Assembly: GCA_905215835.1 (NCBI GenBank)
Contig: CAJMRR010000011.1
Span: forward strand, 1-22,391
Length of the DNA stretch: 22,391 bases
Origin: an uncultured bacterium
Lineage (GTDB): Bacteria > Actinomycetota > Coriobacteriia > Coriobacteriales > Coriobacteriaceae
Reading direction: 5' to 3'
Both the position numbers and the translations under genes were made by a program. Positions 1-7,001 of this stretch are shown here, in pieces. The first letter of the stretch is position 1. Each line of letters starts with the position of its first letter. The notes under the pieces were generated by a model. The model had not been told where the DNA came from. It did no database searches and saw nothing but the letters and a program-made list of their open reading frames with translations.

Positions 1-168
1 GGCGCCGCTCGCGACGAGCGCGAGCCGCGCGAGGATCGCGGTGGCGAGGGCTCGGCCGACCAGGGTCAAAAGCGCCGTCGCCGTCGCCGTTCCCGCAAGC
101 CGCGCCAGGATGGTGGCGAGGGCCCGACCCCGTCTTCGTCCGCACCACAACCGCCCGCCGGCGAATAA
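1..168 (+). CDS. C-terminal tail of an Arg/Gly-rich protein, probably RNA-binding (partial)
   Basis: Frame 1 is open from the first base to a TAA at 166-168 and gives 55 residues of low-complexity, Arg-, Gly- and Glu-rich sequence with a run of six arginines followed by SRKP. It ends in a Pro/Ser-rich stretch. Such basic disordered tails are typical of DEAD-box RNA helicases, Rho or RNase E/G-type proteins, where they add RNA affinity. No catalytic domain is visible because the gene starts outside the window, so the family cannot be decided. The helicase reading is only a guess from the composition. The sequence is clearly coding by its strong third-position G/C bias. Confidence 0.6.
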   Translation, partial: GAARDEREPREDRGGEGSADQGQKRRRRRRSRKPRQDGGEGPTPSSSAPQPPAGE

Positions 169-196
169 CGTCCGTAAGCGGATGTAACCCGCCTTG

Positions 197-213
197 CCCC
201 GAGCGCATCGGGG
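197..213 (+). terminator. Weak stem-loop after the Arg-rich gene
   Basis: CCCCGA (197-202) and TCGGGG (208-213) form a perfect 6-bp stem with a 5-nt loop about 30 nt after the stop codon. No T-tract follows (TATCATA), so it is at best a weak terminator or an mRNA 3'-end stabiliser. Confidence 0.3.
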
Positions 214-231
214 TATCATAGCGCCGAATCA

Positions 232-267
232 ACAACCCTCCCTGCGACCGAACGTAGGGAGGGTTGT
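232..267 (+). promoter_or_regulatory. Inverted repeat that can hide the comF ribosome binding site
   Basis: ACAACCCTCCCT (232-243) and AGGGAGGGTTGT (256-267) are a perfect 12-bp inverted repeat with a 12-nt loop. The right arm contains the purine-rich Shine-Dalgarno sequence AGGGAGGG (256-263), 7 nt ahead of the TTG start at 271. Folding would bury the ribosome binding site. No T-tract follows, so an intrinsic terminator is less likely than translational control, although the hairpin could also mark the end of the upstream transcript. Confidence 0.5.
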
Positions 268-270
268 GTC

Positions 271-1077
271 TTGAAGAGCCATCTGAACATATTGAGCCGT
301 CTGCAGGGCGCCGGCGCCCTACCGTTTGCGGACGAATTGCTACCGTTTGCCGAGTGGGTGGCACGCGAGGCGCTCGAGGCATTGTCGCCAACACGATGTG
401 CCGGCTGCGAGCGCGCCGGTGCGCTTATTTGCCAAGACTGCCTGACCGCGCTCACGCTCATCGACCCACGTCATAGCTGCACCCGATGCGGCGCCCCGTT
501 TGGGGATTTGCTGTGCACTGAGTGTTCGGTCGAGGGCACGTCCTCGGCAATGGCGGAGGCACTCGACCGCTGCCTGGCGTGCGCTGTCTATGCGCATCCA
601 CTGCCGCGCATCATTAAAGCGTACAAGGACGCGGGCGAGCGACGTCTGGCTCCGTATCTGGCGGAGCTGGTCTACGACACCGCCCTGCATGCCCAGGTCG
701 TAGCGCCCGATCGCTATGGAGGTGTGCTGTCCGGCGCGGATGCGGTGGTGTTTGTGCCTGCGACGGCGGCAGCGTTTCGGCGGCGTGGTTTTGATCATAT
801 GGAGGCTATTGCGCGCCCATTTTGCGAGCTGTCGGGTGTTCCCCTGCTCGATGCTCTCGTCAAGTACGGGCATGGCGACCAGCGTGAACTCGGTCGTGAG
901 GAGCGCCGCGAGCGTGCCCAAGGCATGTACGAGACGGTTGAGGATGTGCGGGGCAAGCGCCTGCTGCTTATCGACGACGTTATCACCACGGGTGCGACGA
1001 TGGCAGCGGCTTCGGCGGAACTCAAGCGCGCCGGTGCCGCGGCCGTTGATGGCCTCGCTATCGCACGCGTTTGGTAG
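271..1077 (+). CDS. comF: ComF family phosphoribosyltransferase-like competence protein
   Basis: This 268-residue protein has the two-part ComF layout. An N-terminal zinc-ribbon region carries four CxxC pairs (Cys 43/46, 54/57, 70/73 and 82/85). A type I phosphoribosyltransferase domain follows, with the PRPP-binding motif LLLIDDVITTGAT at about residues 231-243 and the family motif FRRRGFDH at about 169-176. ComF proteins act in the cytoplasm in uptake of transforming DNA in competent bacteria. The same fold is also found in non-competent species, where its role is unclear. The start is a TTG at 271, chosen because the strong Shine-Dalgarno AGGGAGGG lies 7 nt upstream and no ATG precedes the zinc region. 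The next gene starts 10 nt downstream, so the two are probably cotranscribed. Confidence 0.9.
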   Translation: MKSHLNILSRLQGAGALPFADELLPFAEWVAREALEALSPTRCAGCERAGALICQDCLTALTLIDPRHSCTRCGAPFGDLLCTECSVEGTSSAMAEALDRCLACAVYAHPLPRIIKAYKDAGERRLAPYLAELVYDTALHAQVVAPDRYGGVLSGADAVVFVPATAAAFRRRGFDHMEAIARPFCELSGVPLLDALVKYGHGDQRELGREERRERAQGMYETVEDVRGKRLLLIDDVITTGATMAAASAELKRAGAAAVDGLAIARVW

Positions 1078-1087
1078 GGGTGGTTTT

Positions 1088-2197
1088 GTGGCAGTAAAGA
1101 TTGAGCGGCGCAACGAGCCGACAGGCGAACAGCTAGCGGCTTCCATAATTCTGACCGGTGCCTCGGCGCTGCGCATGATGCGCGCCGAGCGCCGGCAGAT
1201 GGGCTATATCAGCTGGAAGGACCTTAATCCCGATGAAGAGCGCCGTGTGCTGCGCACATCGTCGCCCTCGACCGAGGACATCTATCTTCCCGATTTGGTG
1301 CGGATTGGGGCCGCAAGCGGCGAGGTGCAAGAGGATTTGTGCTTGCTGGTAGGGTCTGCAGCGCAGCGCCGCCGTATTCTTGGCGTGAGCTGGTCCGTAT
1401 GCTCCGAGTTGCCCGCCGGCTCGATTCTAGAGGTGGAACCGGGGGTGTACAGTCTATCTCCCGAGGCCCTTTGCGTAGCCGTCGCGCGCGAGGTCGGCTG
1501 CATCCAGGCATTTGCCCTGGCCCAGGAGCTGTGCTCTAAGATTTCACTGAGTGACCGCGGGAAGTATCTGCCTCCCTACACCTCGCCTGTCGTGAACAAA
1601 TTGGCAAAGGACAAAGACCAGCCGCCAGATGTCGGTTACTTTGAGGTCGAGTCCGTGCTGACACCCGATTGCCTGGTAGATTACCTCGCGGCATGCAAGG
1701 GGAGCGCGGCCAAGCAGCTGCGGCGGCTGTGTCCCTATCTGTCGGAAAACCTGCGTTCACCCATGGAGTGCATCATGCTTGCCATGTTTTCGCTTCCGTT
1801 TTCCTATGGCGGATTTGCCTGTGGTCCCTTTAAGACCGACTACAAGATCGAGTTCAACAACCGTGCACAGGCGATCTCGGGGATGCCGCATGCGGTTTGC
1901 GATGCCTTTCAGGAAGCAGCCCGGTTTGACTTGGAATACAACGGTGAGCTGGGCCATTCCTCTCGGAGGGGACGTATCCATGATGAAAAGCGCAACACGG
2001 GCTTGATTACTATGGGAATCGAGGTCGCGACGGTCAACAACGAAATGCTCTGTGACATGGAAGCGATGGAAGCACTCGCATGGCGCATCCACCAGCGTAT
2101 GGGTAAGCGATATCAGAATCGCGTAGAGGCTCGTCGAAAGAGGCAAGATGCTCTGCTGAATACGCTCCGAGCGTGCTTTGGGCTTAAGCCGGTATAA
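1088..2197 (+). CDS. Orphan protein with a PD-(D/E)XK (DUF559/Vsr-like) C-terminal region
   Basis: This 369-residue protein starts at GTG 1088, behind the purine-rich TAGGGGTGG. The frame stays open upstream to 716, but that part overlaps comF in another frame and is not coding. No family is certain. Residues 113-150 (VEPGVYSLSPEALC...LAQELC) and 224-241 (SPMECIMLAMFSLPFSYG) resemble a Coriobacteriia group of uncharacterised proteins whose C-terminus looks like a restriction-endonuclease fold. Here the matching stretch is about 281-320: DLEYNGELGH, then HDEKRN, a short Gly turn and the strand IEVATV. This is the usual acidic-strand, His, Arg-helix order of DUF559/Vsr proteins. The end is basic (350-360). 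No methylase or antitoxin partner is adjacent. The nuclease-fold reading is an inference, and activity is unknown. Confidence 0.65.
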   Translation: MAVKIERRNEPTGEQLAASIILTGASALRMMRAERRQMGYISWKDLNPDEERRVLRTSSPSTEDIYLPDLVRIGAASGEVQEDLCLLVGSAAQRRRILGVSWSVCSELPAGSILEVEPGVYSLSPEALCVAVAREVGCIQAFALAQELCSKISLSDRGKYLPPYTSPVVNKLAKDKDQPPDVGYFEVESVLTPDCLVDYLAACKGSAAKQLRRLCPYLSENLRSPMECIMLAMFSLPFSYGGFACGPFKTDYKIEFNNRAQAISGMPHAVCDAFQEAARFDLEYNGELGHSSRRGRIHDEKRNTGLITMGIEVATVNNEMLCDMEAMEALAWRIHQRMGKRYQNRVEARRKRQDALLNTLRACFGLKPV

Positions 2198-2231
2198 TTC
2201 GCGTCAAAAATAGGGGGTTATTCATATGCCC

Positions 2232-2448
2232 TGGCCAAAAAATGGCAAATATGAGTACTGTCACTAAATCAGTAACAGCAAAATCAAAGAATTTAGGACT
2301 CGGAGGCGTCGTAAAGTAAGAAGATAATAAACAAATGTAGAATAACTAAGCATCAGGTTGGCGACACTGAGCGCAAAATCTGTCCGAGAGGCCAAAATTG
2401 TCTGCTACTAAATTGGTAACAGTACTCATATTTGCTATTTTTTGGCCA
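2232..2448. repeat. 217-bp foldback element with 47-bp imperfect terminal inverted repeats (MITE-like)
   Basis: Bases 2232-2278 and 2402-2448 are inverted copies of each other, matching at 41 of 47 positions by eye. Both start from TGGCCAAAAAAT and run through AAATATGAGTACTGT. The AT-rich 123-bp centre has no plausible gene, and shorter matches (AATTTAGGACTCGGA against the right half) suggest that the foldback continues inwards. The base composition contrasts with the GC-rich genes on both sides. No clear target-site duplication is seen. An 11-mer in the element, GCAAAATCTGT (2373-2383), recurs at 2531-2541. It is most likely a non-autonomous mobile element or a genus-specific intergenic repeat. 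Confidence 0.65.
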
Positions 2449-2468
2449 CGGCACCCTGAGACGGGTAC

Positions 2469-2497
2469 CCCGGAGCTCCCCGTAGGGGAGCTCCGGG
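2469..2497 (+). terminator. Perfect 13-bp GC-rich hairpin
   Basis: CCCGGAGCTCCCC (2469-2481) and GGGGAGCTCCGGG (2485-2497) pair perfectly around the 3-nt loop GTA. Only CTTC follows rather than a T-tract, so termination would be weak. It sits just after the foldback element and 70 nt before the promoter at 2570, where it would separate upstream transcription from the next unit. Confidence 0.45.
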
Positions 2498-2569
2498 CTT
2501 CATGGGGGCACGAATGGTCCGCTCCGACCTGCAAAATCTGTGCTCACGGTGCGAATGACGCCCCTAACC

Positions 2570-2598
2570 TTAAACTTTAGCTTGAACTTAGCTATAAT
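2570..2598 (+). promoter_or_regulatory. Strong sigma-70-type promoter
   Basis: TTAAAC (2570-2575) and TATAAT (2593-2598) are separated by exactly 17 bp. The -10 is a perfect consensus and the spacer is AT-rich, in contrast to the GC-rich downstream DNA. The predicted start is about 2604-2606, exactly where the closing helix of the proposed structured RNA begins. Confidence 0.75.
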
Positions 2599-2604
2599 GC
2601 GCTA

Positions 2605-2870
2605 CGTTCCTGCCAGGCTGTGGTTGCGGACGGACAAAATGTCCATCCTAGTCCAAGACAGACGCGGTCAAAGGGATCCACGTAAGCGACCGCGTGCGCG
2701 CGGCGCGATCATGGCGCGTCCTAGATGTAAGCCGCACCGTCCGTTCTACTTTCTTTGGGGCAATACCGCCTCGCGGGCGAGCGGGCCAGTCGTGAAGGTG
2801 GCTACGGCCTCCCGAGCAAACACCCCGGTGCGCAAGTGTGGGGTCAAATACCAGGTCAGCTGGTGGGAAC
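2605..2870 (+). ncRNA. Putative structured RNA or structured leader; raiA RNA is a candidate family
   Basis: There is no convincing gene between the promoter and the lipoprotein: the frame that is open here gives basic, biased, unrecognisable sequence. The DNA is rich in complementary arms. GTTCCTGCCAG (2606-2616) can pair with CTGGTGGGAAC (2860-2870) over 11 positions with two G-U pairs, closing the whole region from its predicted 5' end. Inside are ACGCGGTC/GACCGCGT (2662-2669 with 2688-2695), CGGACGG/CCGTCCG (2627-2633 with 2737-2743), CTCG/CGAG (2770-2773 with 2778-2781) and several small hairpins. No T-tract terminator follows 2870, so the RNA may be processed from the lipoprotein mRNA or be its leader. 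Position between comF and hpf/raiA recalls the raiA RNA motif known from Firmicutes and Actinobacteria. That assignment is not proven by sequence. Confidence 0.5.
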
Positions 2871-2947
2871 AACCCGTTATTCCGCGCAACGCACGGATTG
2901 TATACGACACAGAAGGCAGGGTAGTGGACATGGTGAGGGGCAGCTTG

Positions 2948-3955
2948 ATGCACGCGGCTCGGTTAGGTGCTGGGACCGCGGCGGTCATTGCCGTATTGGG
3001 CTTGAGCGGATGCGCGTTCAACCCACTGTCCACGTTCACGACGCCCACGATTGACCAGATCGAGCGCGAGACCGTTACCCCTACGGTGTCGGACGATGCC
3101 CTGGTCACTCCCGGTACCCTGACGGTTGCCCTCGATACCTCCGATGCCCCGCAGGCCATGCAGGGCGCCGATGGTAACCTCACGGGCTACGCGGTCGATG
3201 CTGCCCGCGCCCTTGCAAGCCGTATGGGCCTTAAGGTTGCCTTCGTCGATGCGTCTTCTGCCGATTCCGCGCTTGGCGACAAAAAGGCCGACATCTTCAT
3301 TGGCGATATCAATTCCACGGATGGTGATATCAGCACGCTTGGTACTTGCCTGTACGACGCTGCGGCAGTGTTCGGAAAGACGAGCGACGGCGAGTCGCTG
3401 AGCGTTTCCACCGAAACGCTTAACACCGCTACCCTGGGCGTTCAGACCTCCTCGGCCTCGCAGGAAGCGCTCGCCAAGCAGAGCATCACGGCCAACCAAA
3501 AGACCTTCTCCAACATCAACGAGTGCTTTGAGGCGCTCGAGTCCGGCGAGATCGACTACGTGATTTGCGACTCCACTGCCGGCGGCTACCTTGCGCGCCT
3601 GATGAGCCAGATCTCTTACGTCGGCGCGCTCGAGACGCCCTCGACGCTCGGCGTCGCGGGCCTCGCGGCCAACGATGAGCTATGCCGTGCCGTGAGCGAT
3701 GCCCTCGACGGTATCACGGTCGATGGCACGCTCGAGGCGGTCCACTCCATCTGGTACGGCACGATGCCCTATGACCTCACTACCAAGACGGTCTCGGGCG
3801 CTAACGTGCAGCCGGGCGACTCTGAGTCCAGTGAGACCACGTCCTCCGGCAGCGAGTCCTCCGATTCCGACAATGAGACCGCATCCTCCGAGGACAAATC
3901 GTCCAGCCAGGAAGGCGCCATCACCGACGACGACATTAACAAACTCAATAGCTAG
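2948..3955 (+). CDS. Extracellular solute-binding lipoprotein (SBP_bac_3-like) with Ser-rich tail
   Basis: From ATG 2948 the product is 335 residues. It has a short positive N-region, a hydrophobic stretch and a lipobox LSGC with the lipidated Cys at residue 22, so it should be a membrane-anchored lipoprotein on the outer face. Roughly residues 60-280 resemble the family 3 periplasmic amino-acid-binding fold: TLTVALDTSD, then GNLTGYAVDAARALASRMG, and later an ECFEALESGEIDYVICD segment. The last 50 residues are a Ser/Glu/Asp-rich disordered tail. I chose 2948 because GAGGGG (2935-2940) is well placed. ATG 2930 is an in-frame alternative with a weaker site. No permease or ATPase gene is adjacent, so it is an orphan receptor or works with distant transporter genes. 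The substrate is unknown. Confidence 0.8.
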   Translation: MHAARLGAGTAAVIAVLGLSGCAFNPLSTFTTPTIDQIERETVTPTVSDDALVTPGTLTVALDTSDAPQAMQGADGNLTGYAVDAARALASRMGLKVAFVDASSADSALGDKKADIFIGDINSTDGDISTLGTCLYDAAAVFGKTSDGESLSVSTETLNTATLGVQTSSASQEALAKQSITANQKTFSNINECFEALESGEIDYVICDSTAGGYLARLMSQISYVGALETPSTLGVAGLAANDELCRAVSDALDGITVDGTLEAVHSIWYGTMPYDLTTKTVSGANVQPGDSESSETTSSGSESSDSDNETASSEDKSSSQEGAITDDDINKLNS

Positions 3956-4021
3956 TTATTGCTAGGGGTGGTGTCTCCTATACGTTGGAAAGGACACCTC
4001 TTCACGGTTTCAACACGCACT

Positions 4022-4055
4022 GCCGGGTTTCCCCAATAGGGGACCCCGGCTTTTT
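4022..4055 (+). terminator. Intrinsic terminator of the lipoprotein gene
   Basis: GCCGGGTTTCCCC, loop AATA, and GGGGACCCCGGC form a GC-rich stem with one bulge at 4022-4050, followed directly by TTTTT (4051-4055). Confidence 0.85.
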
Positions 4056-4272
4056 CATCCCTATAAAACCAGCAGGTCAAAGCCAATTTTCGGGACCAAA
4101 TACAAATCTGTGGGCTCCCTCCTATAGCGCACTTTGCCATGGAAAAGTACGAGACTTCGGTATGCGGTATCAAGCAATCGTTATTCGGGTCTTTAGGAAT
4201 CCGCGTGATTAAATGCACGGCAATGGGTACATAGCCAGTACAGTAAGTCCCCGAGGCAGATTGGAGCCACGT
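4056..4272. other. Gene-free leader region before hpf
   Basis: These 217 bp hold no credible coding frame. They are more AT-rich than their surroundings, as expected for a promoter region, but I could not find a -35/-10 pair that I would defend. A possible -10 is CTATAG near 4122-4127, which would leave a leader of about 140 nt before hpf. Confidence 0.4.
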
Positions 4273-4857
4273 ATGGATATCAAGGTTTCTGGACGCAAGA
4301 CGACGGTAACCGATGCTCTGCGTGCGCATGTGGATGAGAAGATCGGCGAGGCGCTCAAGGTTTTCGATATCGAGCCCATGACGGTCGACGTTGTACTTCG
4401 CTATGAGAAGAACCCCTCGAACCCCAACCCGGCAATCGTCGAGGTTACGGTTCGTGCCCGCGGTTCGGTGATTCGCGTTGCCGAGCACGGTGCAGATATG
4501 TACGCCGCCATCGACCTCTCCGCCGATAAGGTCACCCGCCAGCTGCGCAAGTTCAAGACCAAGGTTGTGGACAACCGCCAGGGCGGTGCCAGCGCCGCGG
4601 ATGTCGCACCGGTCGAGCGCGTTGAGGATCTGGCCGACCTGCTGCTGCCCGAGGAAGAGGACGACCTGCTCGTCCGCGAGAAGGTTATCGACGTCACCCC
4701 GATGACTGAGGAGCAGGCGCTGGTGCAGACAGATCTGCTCGGCCACGACTTCTACGTGTTCGAGAACGCGACGACTGGTCTCATCAATGTGGTGTATCAC
4801 CGTAAGAATGGTGGATATGGCATCATCAAGCCCCGCATCGAAACACTTGACGAGTAA
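4273..4857 (+). CDS. hpf: Ribosome hibernation promoting factor, long form
   Basis: This 194-residue protein starts at MDIKVSGRKTTVTDAL. The start ATG 4273 has GGAG 8 nt upstream and fits the family N-terminus; the frame is open to 4213, but the extra residues are not conserved in style. Residues 1-105 form the S30AE/YfiA ribosome-binding domain. A charged linker follows, and the C-terminal 55 residues (KVIDVTPMTEEQALVQTDLLGHDFYVF, ending NGGYGIIKPRIE) form the dimerisation domain of the long form. Long HPF joins two 70S ribosomes into inactive 100S dimers in stationary phase or under stress. Terminators on both sides suggest a single-gene unit. Confidence 0.95.
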   Translation: MDIKVSGRKTTVTDALRAHVDEKIGEALKVFDIEPMTVDVVLRYEKNPSNPNPAIVEVTVRARGSVIRVAEHGADMYAAIDLSADKVTRQLRKFKTKVVDNRQGGASAADVAPVERVEDLADLLLPEEEDDLLVREKVIDVTPMTEEQALVQTDLLGHDFYVFENATTGLINVVYHRKNGGYGIIKPRIETLDE

Positions 4858-4886
4858 AATACGTTAACTTGCATGAGTTAACGGTT

Positions 4887-4918
4887 GGCGGCCATCCCAT
4901 GCGGGTGGTCGCCTTTTT
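4887..4918 (+). terminator. Intrinsic terminator of hpf
   Basis: The stem GGCGGCCATCCC / GGGTGGTCGCC with loop ATGC (4887-4913) is followed by TTTTT (4914-4918). A smaller palindrome, GTTAAC...GTTAAC (4863-4882), lies between the stop codon and the terminator. Confidence 0.85.
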
Positions 4919-4936
4919 ACGTAAGGAGTCGCTTTG

Positions 4937-5890
4937 ATGGACAAGGCCGCATCCGCCGGTCATTCGGACCGTTGCCGCATCGTCGTCGATACCTGCTGCG
5001 ACTTTAGCCCCGAGGTCGCCGCGAACCTCGATGTCGATATCCTGGGTTTCCCCTTCATTATCGATGGCGAGGAGCGCACGGATGACATCTGGTCGAGCAT
5101 CACACCCAAGGAGTTCTACGACCGCATGCGCGCCGGTGCCCGCGTGTCCACCTCGGCTGTGTCGCTCGGTCGCTATATCGAGTTCTTTACCGAGTGCGCC
5201 AAAGAGGGCACGCCCACGGTCTACCTGTGCTTTACCTCGGCGCTGTCGTCGAGCTACAACTCCGCGTGCCAGGCGGCAGATGCCGTGCGCGCCGAGTATC
5301 CCGATTTTGAGCTTTACGTGGTCGACAACGCTCTGCCCTGTGCGACCGGCGCGCTCTTGGCGCTCGAGGCCGTGCGCCAGCGTTCGGCGGGACTGACCGC
5401 CAAGCAGCTGGTCGATTGGGCAAACGAGGCAAAGACCTACGTCCACGGCTACTTTACGCTCGAGAGCTTCGACGCACTGGCTGCCGGCGGCCGCATTCCG
5501 CCCGCGGCGGCGCAGCTCACGGCAAAGCTCGATGTCAAGCCCGAGCTCTCCTACGACCTTGCCGGCTCGCTGTCGCTGATCGGCGTCAACCGCGGCCGCA
5601 AGAAGGCGCTCAAGTCCATTCTCAAGTCGTTCCGCGAGAACTACGTGCCCGACCGCACCATGCCCATCGCCATCATGACGGCCGATGCCGAAAAGGACGG
5701 CGACTGGCTCGAAGCCGCCATCCGCAAGGAGGAGGGCTGCGCCGACGTCACGATCATTCGCAGCTCCGTGGGTCCCACCATTGGCTCGCACGTGGGCCCC
5801 GGCATGGTGGCCTGCGCGTTTTGGGGTAAGAACCGCGCCGAGAAAGCCTCGCTTTCCGACCGCATCGCGCGCCGTGTGCGCGGCCAGTAG
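4937..5890 (+). CDS. DegV family fatty-acid-binding protein
   Basis: This 317-residue protein has the DegV layout. The N-terminal domain opens with the family motif VVDTCCDFSPEVA and continues to the lipid-headgroup-type segments STSAVS and FTSALSSSYNSA (about residues 72-120). The C-terminal domain includes LAAGGRIPPAAAQLTAKL, RGRKKALKSI and a final SHVGPGMVACAFWG. DegV/FakB proteins bind one fatty acid in a buried cavity and, with the kinase FakA, allow exogenous fatty acids to be phosphorylated for phospholipid synthesis. No fakA is visible here. ATG 4937 is preferred over the TTG at 4934 because AAGGAG (4923-4928) is 8 nt upstream. Confidence 0.93.
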   Translation: MDKAASAGHSDRCRIVVDTCCDFSPEVAANLDVDILGFPFIIDGEERTDDIWSSITPKEFYDRMRAGARVSTSAVSLGRYIEFFTECAKEGTPTVYLCFTSALSSSYNSACQAADAVRAEYPDFELYVVDNALPCATGALLALEAVRQRSAGLTAKQLVDWANEAKTYVHGYFTLESFDALAAGGRIPPAAAQLTAKLDVKPELSYDLAGSLSLIGVNRGRKKALKSILKSFRENYVPDRTMPIAIMTADAEKDGDWLEAAIRKEEGCADVTIIRSSVGPTIGSHVGPGMVACAFWGKNRAEKASLSDRIARRVRGQ

Positions 5891-5988
5891 GCAAGTGCTG
5901 CGGCCGTAATCGATCCCAACTCACTGCCCAAACGCTGGCACCGAGTATTCAACCTGGTAACAACACCCAACCCAAAAGGAAAGGTTTC

Positions 5989-6996
5989 ATGGCAAACAAG
6001 CTCTCTGTCGCATTTATCGGCACCGGAATCATGGGTGCCCCCATCGCCGGTCACATTCTGGACGCCGGCTACCCCGTCACGGTTAACAACCGCACCAAGT
6101 CCAAGGCCGCGGCGCTCATCGAGCGCGGTGCTGCCTGGGCTGATACGCCGGCCGATGCCGTGGCTAACGCCGATGTCGTCTTTACCATGGTGGGCTATCC
6201 CTCCGAGGTCGAGGAGCTCTATCTGGCGGGCGACGGCCTACTCGCGTGCACCAAGCCGGGCGCGGTCTTGATCGACCTCACCACGAGCTCGCCCGAGCTG
6301 GCGCGCGACATTGCCGAGGCCGCCCAGGTTTCCGGCCGCATGGCGTTTGACTGCCCCGTCACCGGCGGCGAGGCGGGTGCTATCGCCGGCACGCTTACGG
6401 CTATCGTGGGCGCCACCGAGAACGACATCGCGCCGGTCCGCGATATCCTTTCCACCTTTGCGGCCAACATCTGTTGCTTCGACGGCGCCGGCAAGGGCCA
6501 GGCTGCCAAGCTCGCCAACCAGGTGTCACTGGGCGCCTGCATGGTCGGCATGGCAGACGCCATGGCGTTTGCCGAGCTGAGCGGCCTCGATCTGGAGAAG
6601 ACCCGTCAGATGATCCTGGGCGGCACCGGCAAGTCCGGCGCTATGGAGAGCCTGGCGCCCAAGGCGCTCGACGGCGACTACAAGCCCGGCTTTATGGTCG
6701 AGCACTTCATCAAGGACCTGCGCTTGGCGCTCGCCTATGCCGACGATCGCGAGCTTGCGCTGCCCGGCGCCGACGTGGCCTTTACGCTCTACGACATGCT
6801 CGACGCCATCGGTGGTGCCAAGCTGGGCACCCAGGCCATCACGGTCCTCTATAAGGAGGAGGCCGACGCCATCGCCGCCGGTCTGGACTGGTCGCAGTAT
6901 CGTCCCGAGGAGCATGGCGCTCACGAGGACGGCTGCGGCGGCCACGGCCATGACGACGGCCATGAGTGCTGCTGCGGCCACCATCACGGGGAGTAG
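5989..6996 (+). CDS. NAD(P)-dependent beta-hydroxyacid dehydrogenase with a His/Cys-rich tail
   Basis: This 335-residue protein has the 3-hydroxyisobutyrate dehydrogenase family layout. A Rossmann motif, GTGIMGAPIA, lies at residues 11-20, the substrate motif DCPVTGGEAGA at 121-131, and the catalytic Lys at 174 within GKGQAAKLANQ; an all-helical C-terminal domain follows. Relatives oxidise 3-hydroxyisobutyrate, tartronate semialdehyde or gamma-hydroxybutyrate-type substrates, so the substrate cannot be read from sequence. The family normally ends near residue 300. Here a Gly-rich tail (309-335) adds eight His and four Cys, including three adjacent Cys and three adjacent His, as in metal-binding tails. 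The start has AAAGGAAAGG upstream. It heads a cluster of four closely spaced genes. Confidence 0.9.
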   Translation: MANKLSVAFIGTGIMGAPIAGHILDAGYPVTVNNRTKSKAAALIERGAAWADTPADAVANADVVFTMVGYPSEVEELYLAGDGLLACTKPGAVLIDLTTSSPELARDIAEAAQVSGRMAFDCPVTGGEAGAIAGTLTAIVGATENDIAPVRDILSTFAANICCFDGAGKGQAAKLANQVSLGACMVGMADAMAFAELSGLDLEKTRQMILGGTGKSGAMESLAPKALDGDYKPGFMVEHFIKDLRLALAYADDRELALPGADVAFTLYDMLDAIGGAKLGTQAITVLYKEEADAIAAGLDWSQYRPEEHGAHEDGCGGHGHDDGHECCCGHHHGE

Positions 6997-7001
6997 CGCC
7001 C

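Noticed and set aside
716..1087. Upstream extension of the orphan protein frame into comF
   Set aside because: It lies fully inside comF in another frame. The Cys/Arg-rich product is a shadow, and a ribosome binding site precedes GTG 1088.
2848..2875. SRP RNA or T-box core (ACCAGGTCAG, GGTGGGAAC)
   Set aside because: The SRP GGAAG-GCAGC apical motif is absent, the T-box AGGGTGGNACCGCG is not matched, and no tRNA-synthetase gene follows.
2540..2947. In-frame upstream extension of the lipoprotein (open to 2540)
   Set aside because: It would place the signal peptide and lipobox in the middle of the protein, starts upstream of the promoter -10, and has biased, unrecognisable composition.
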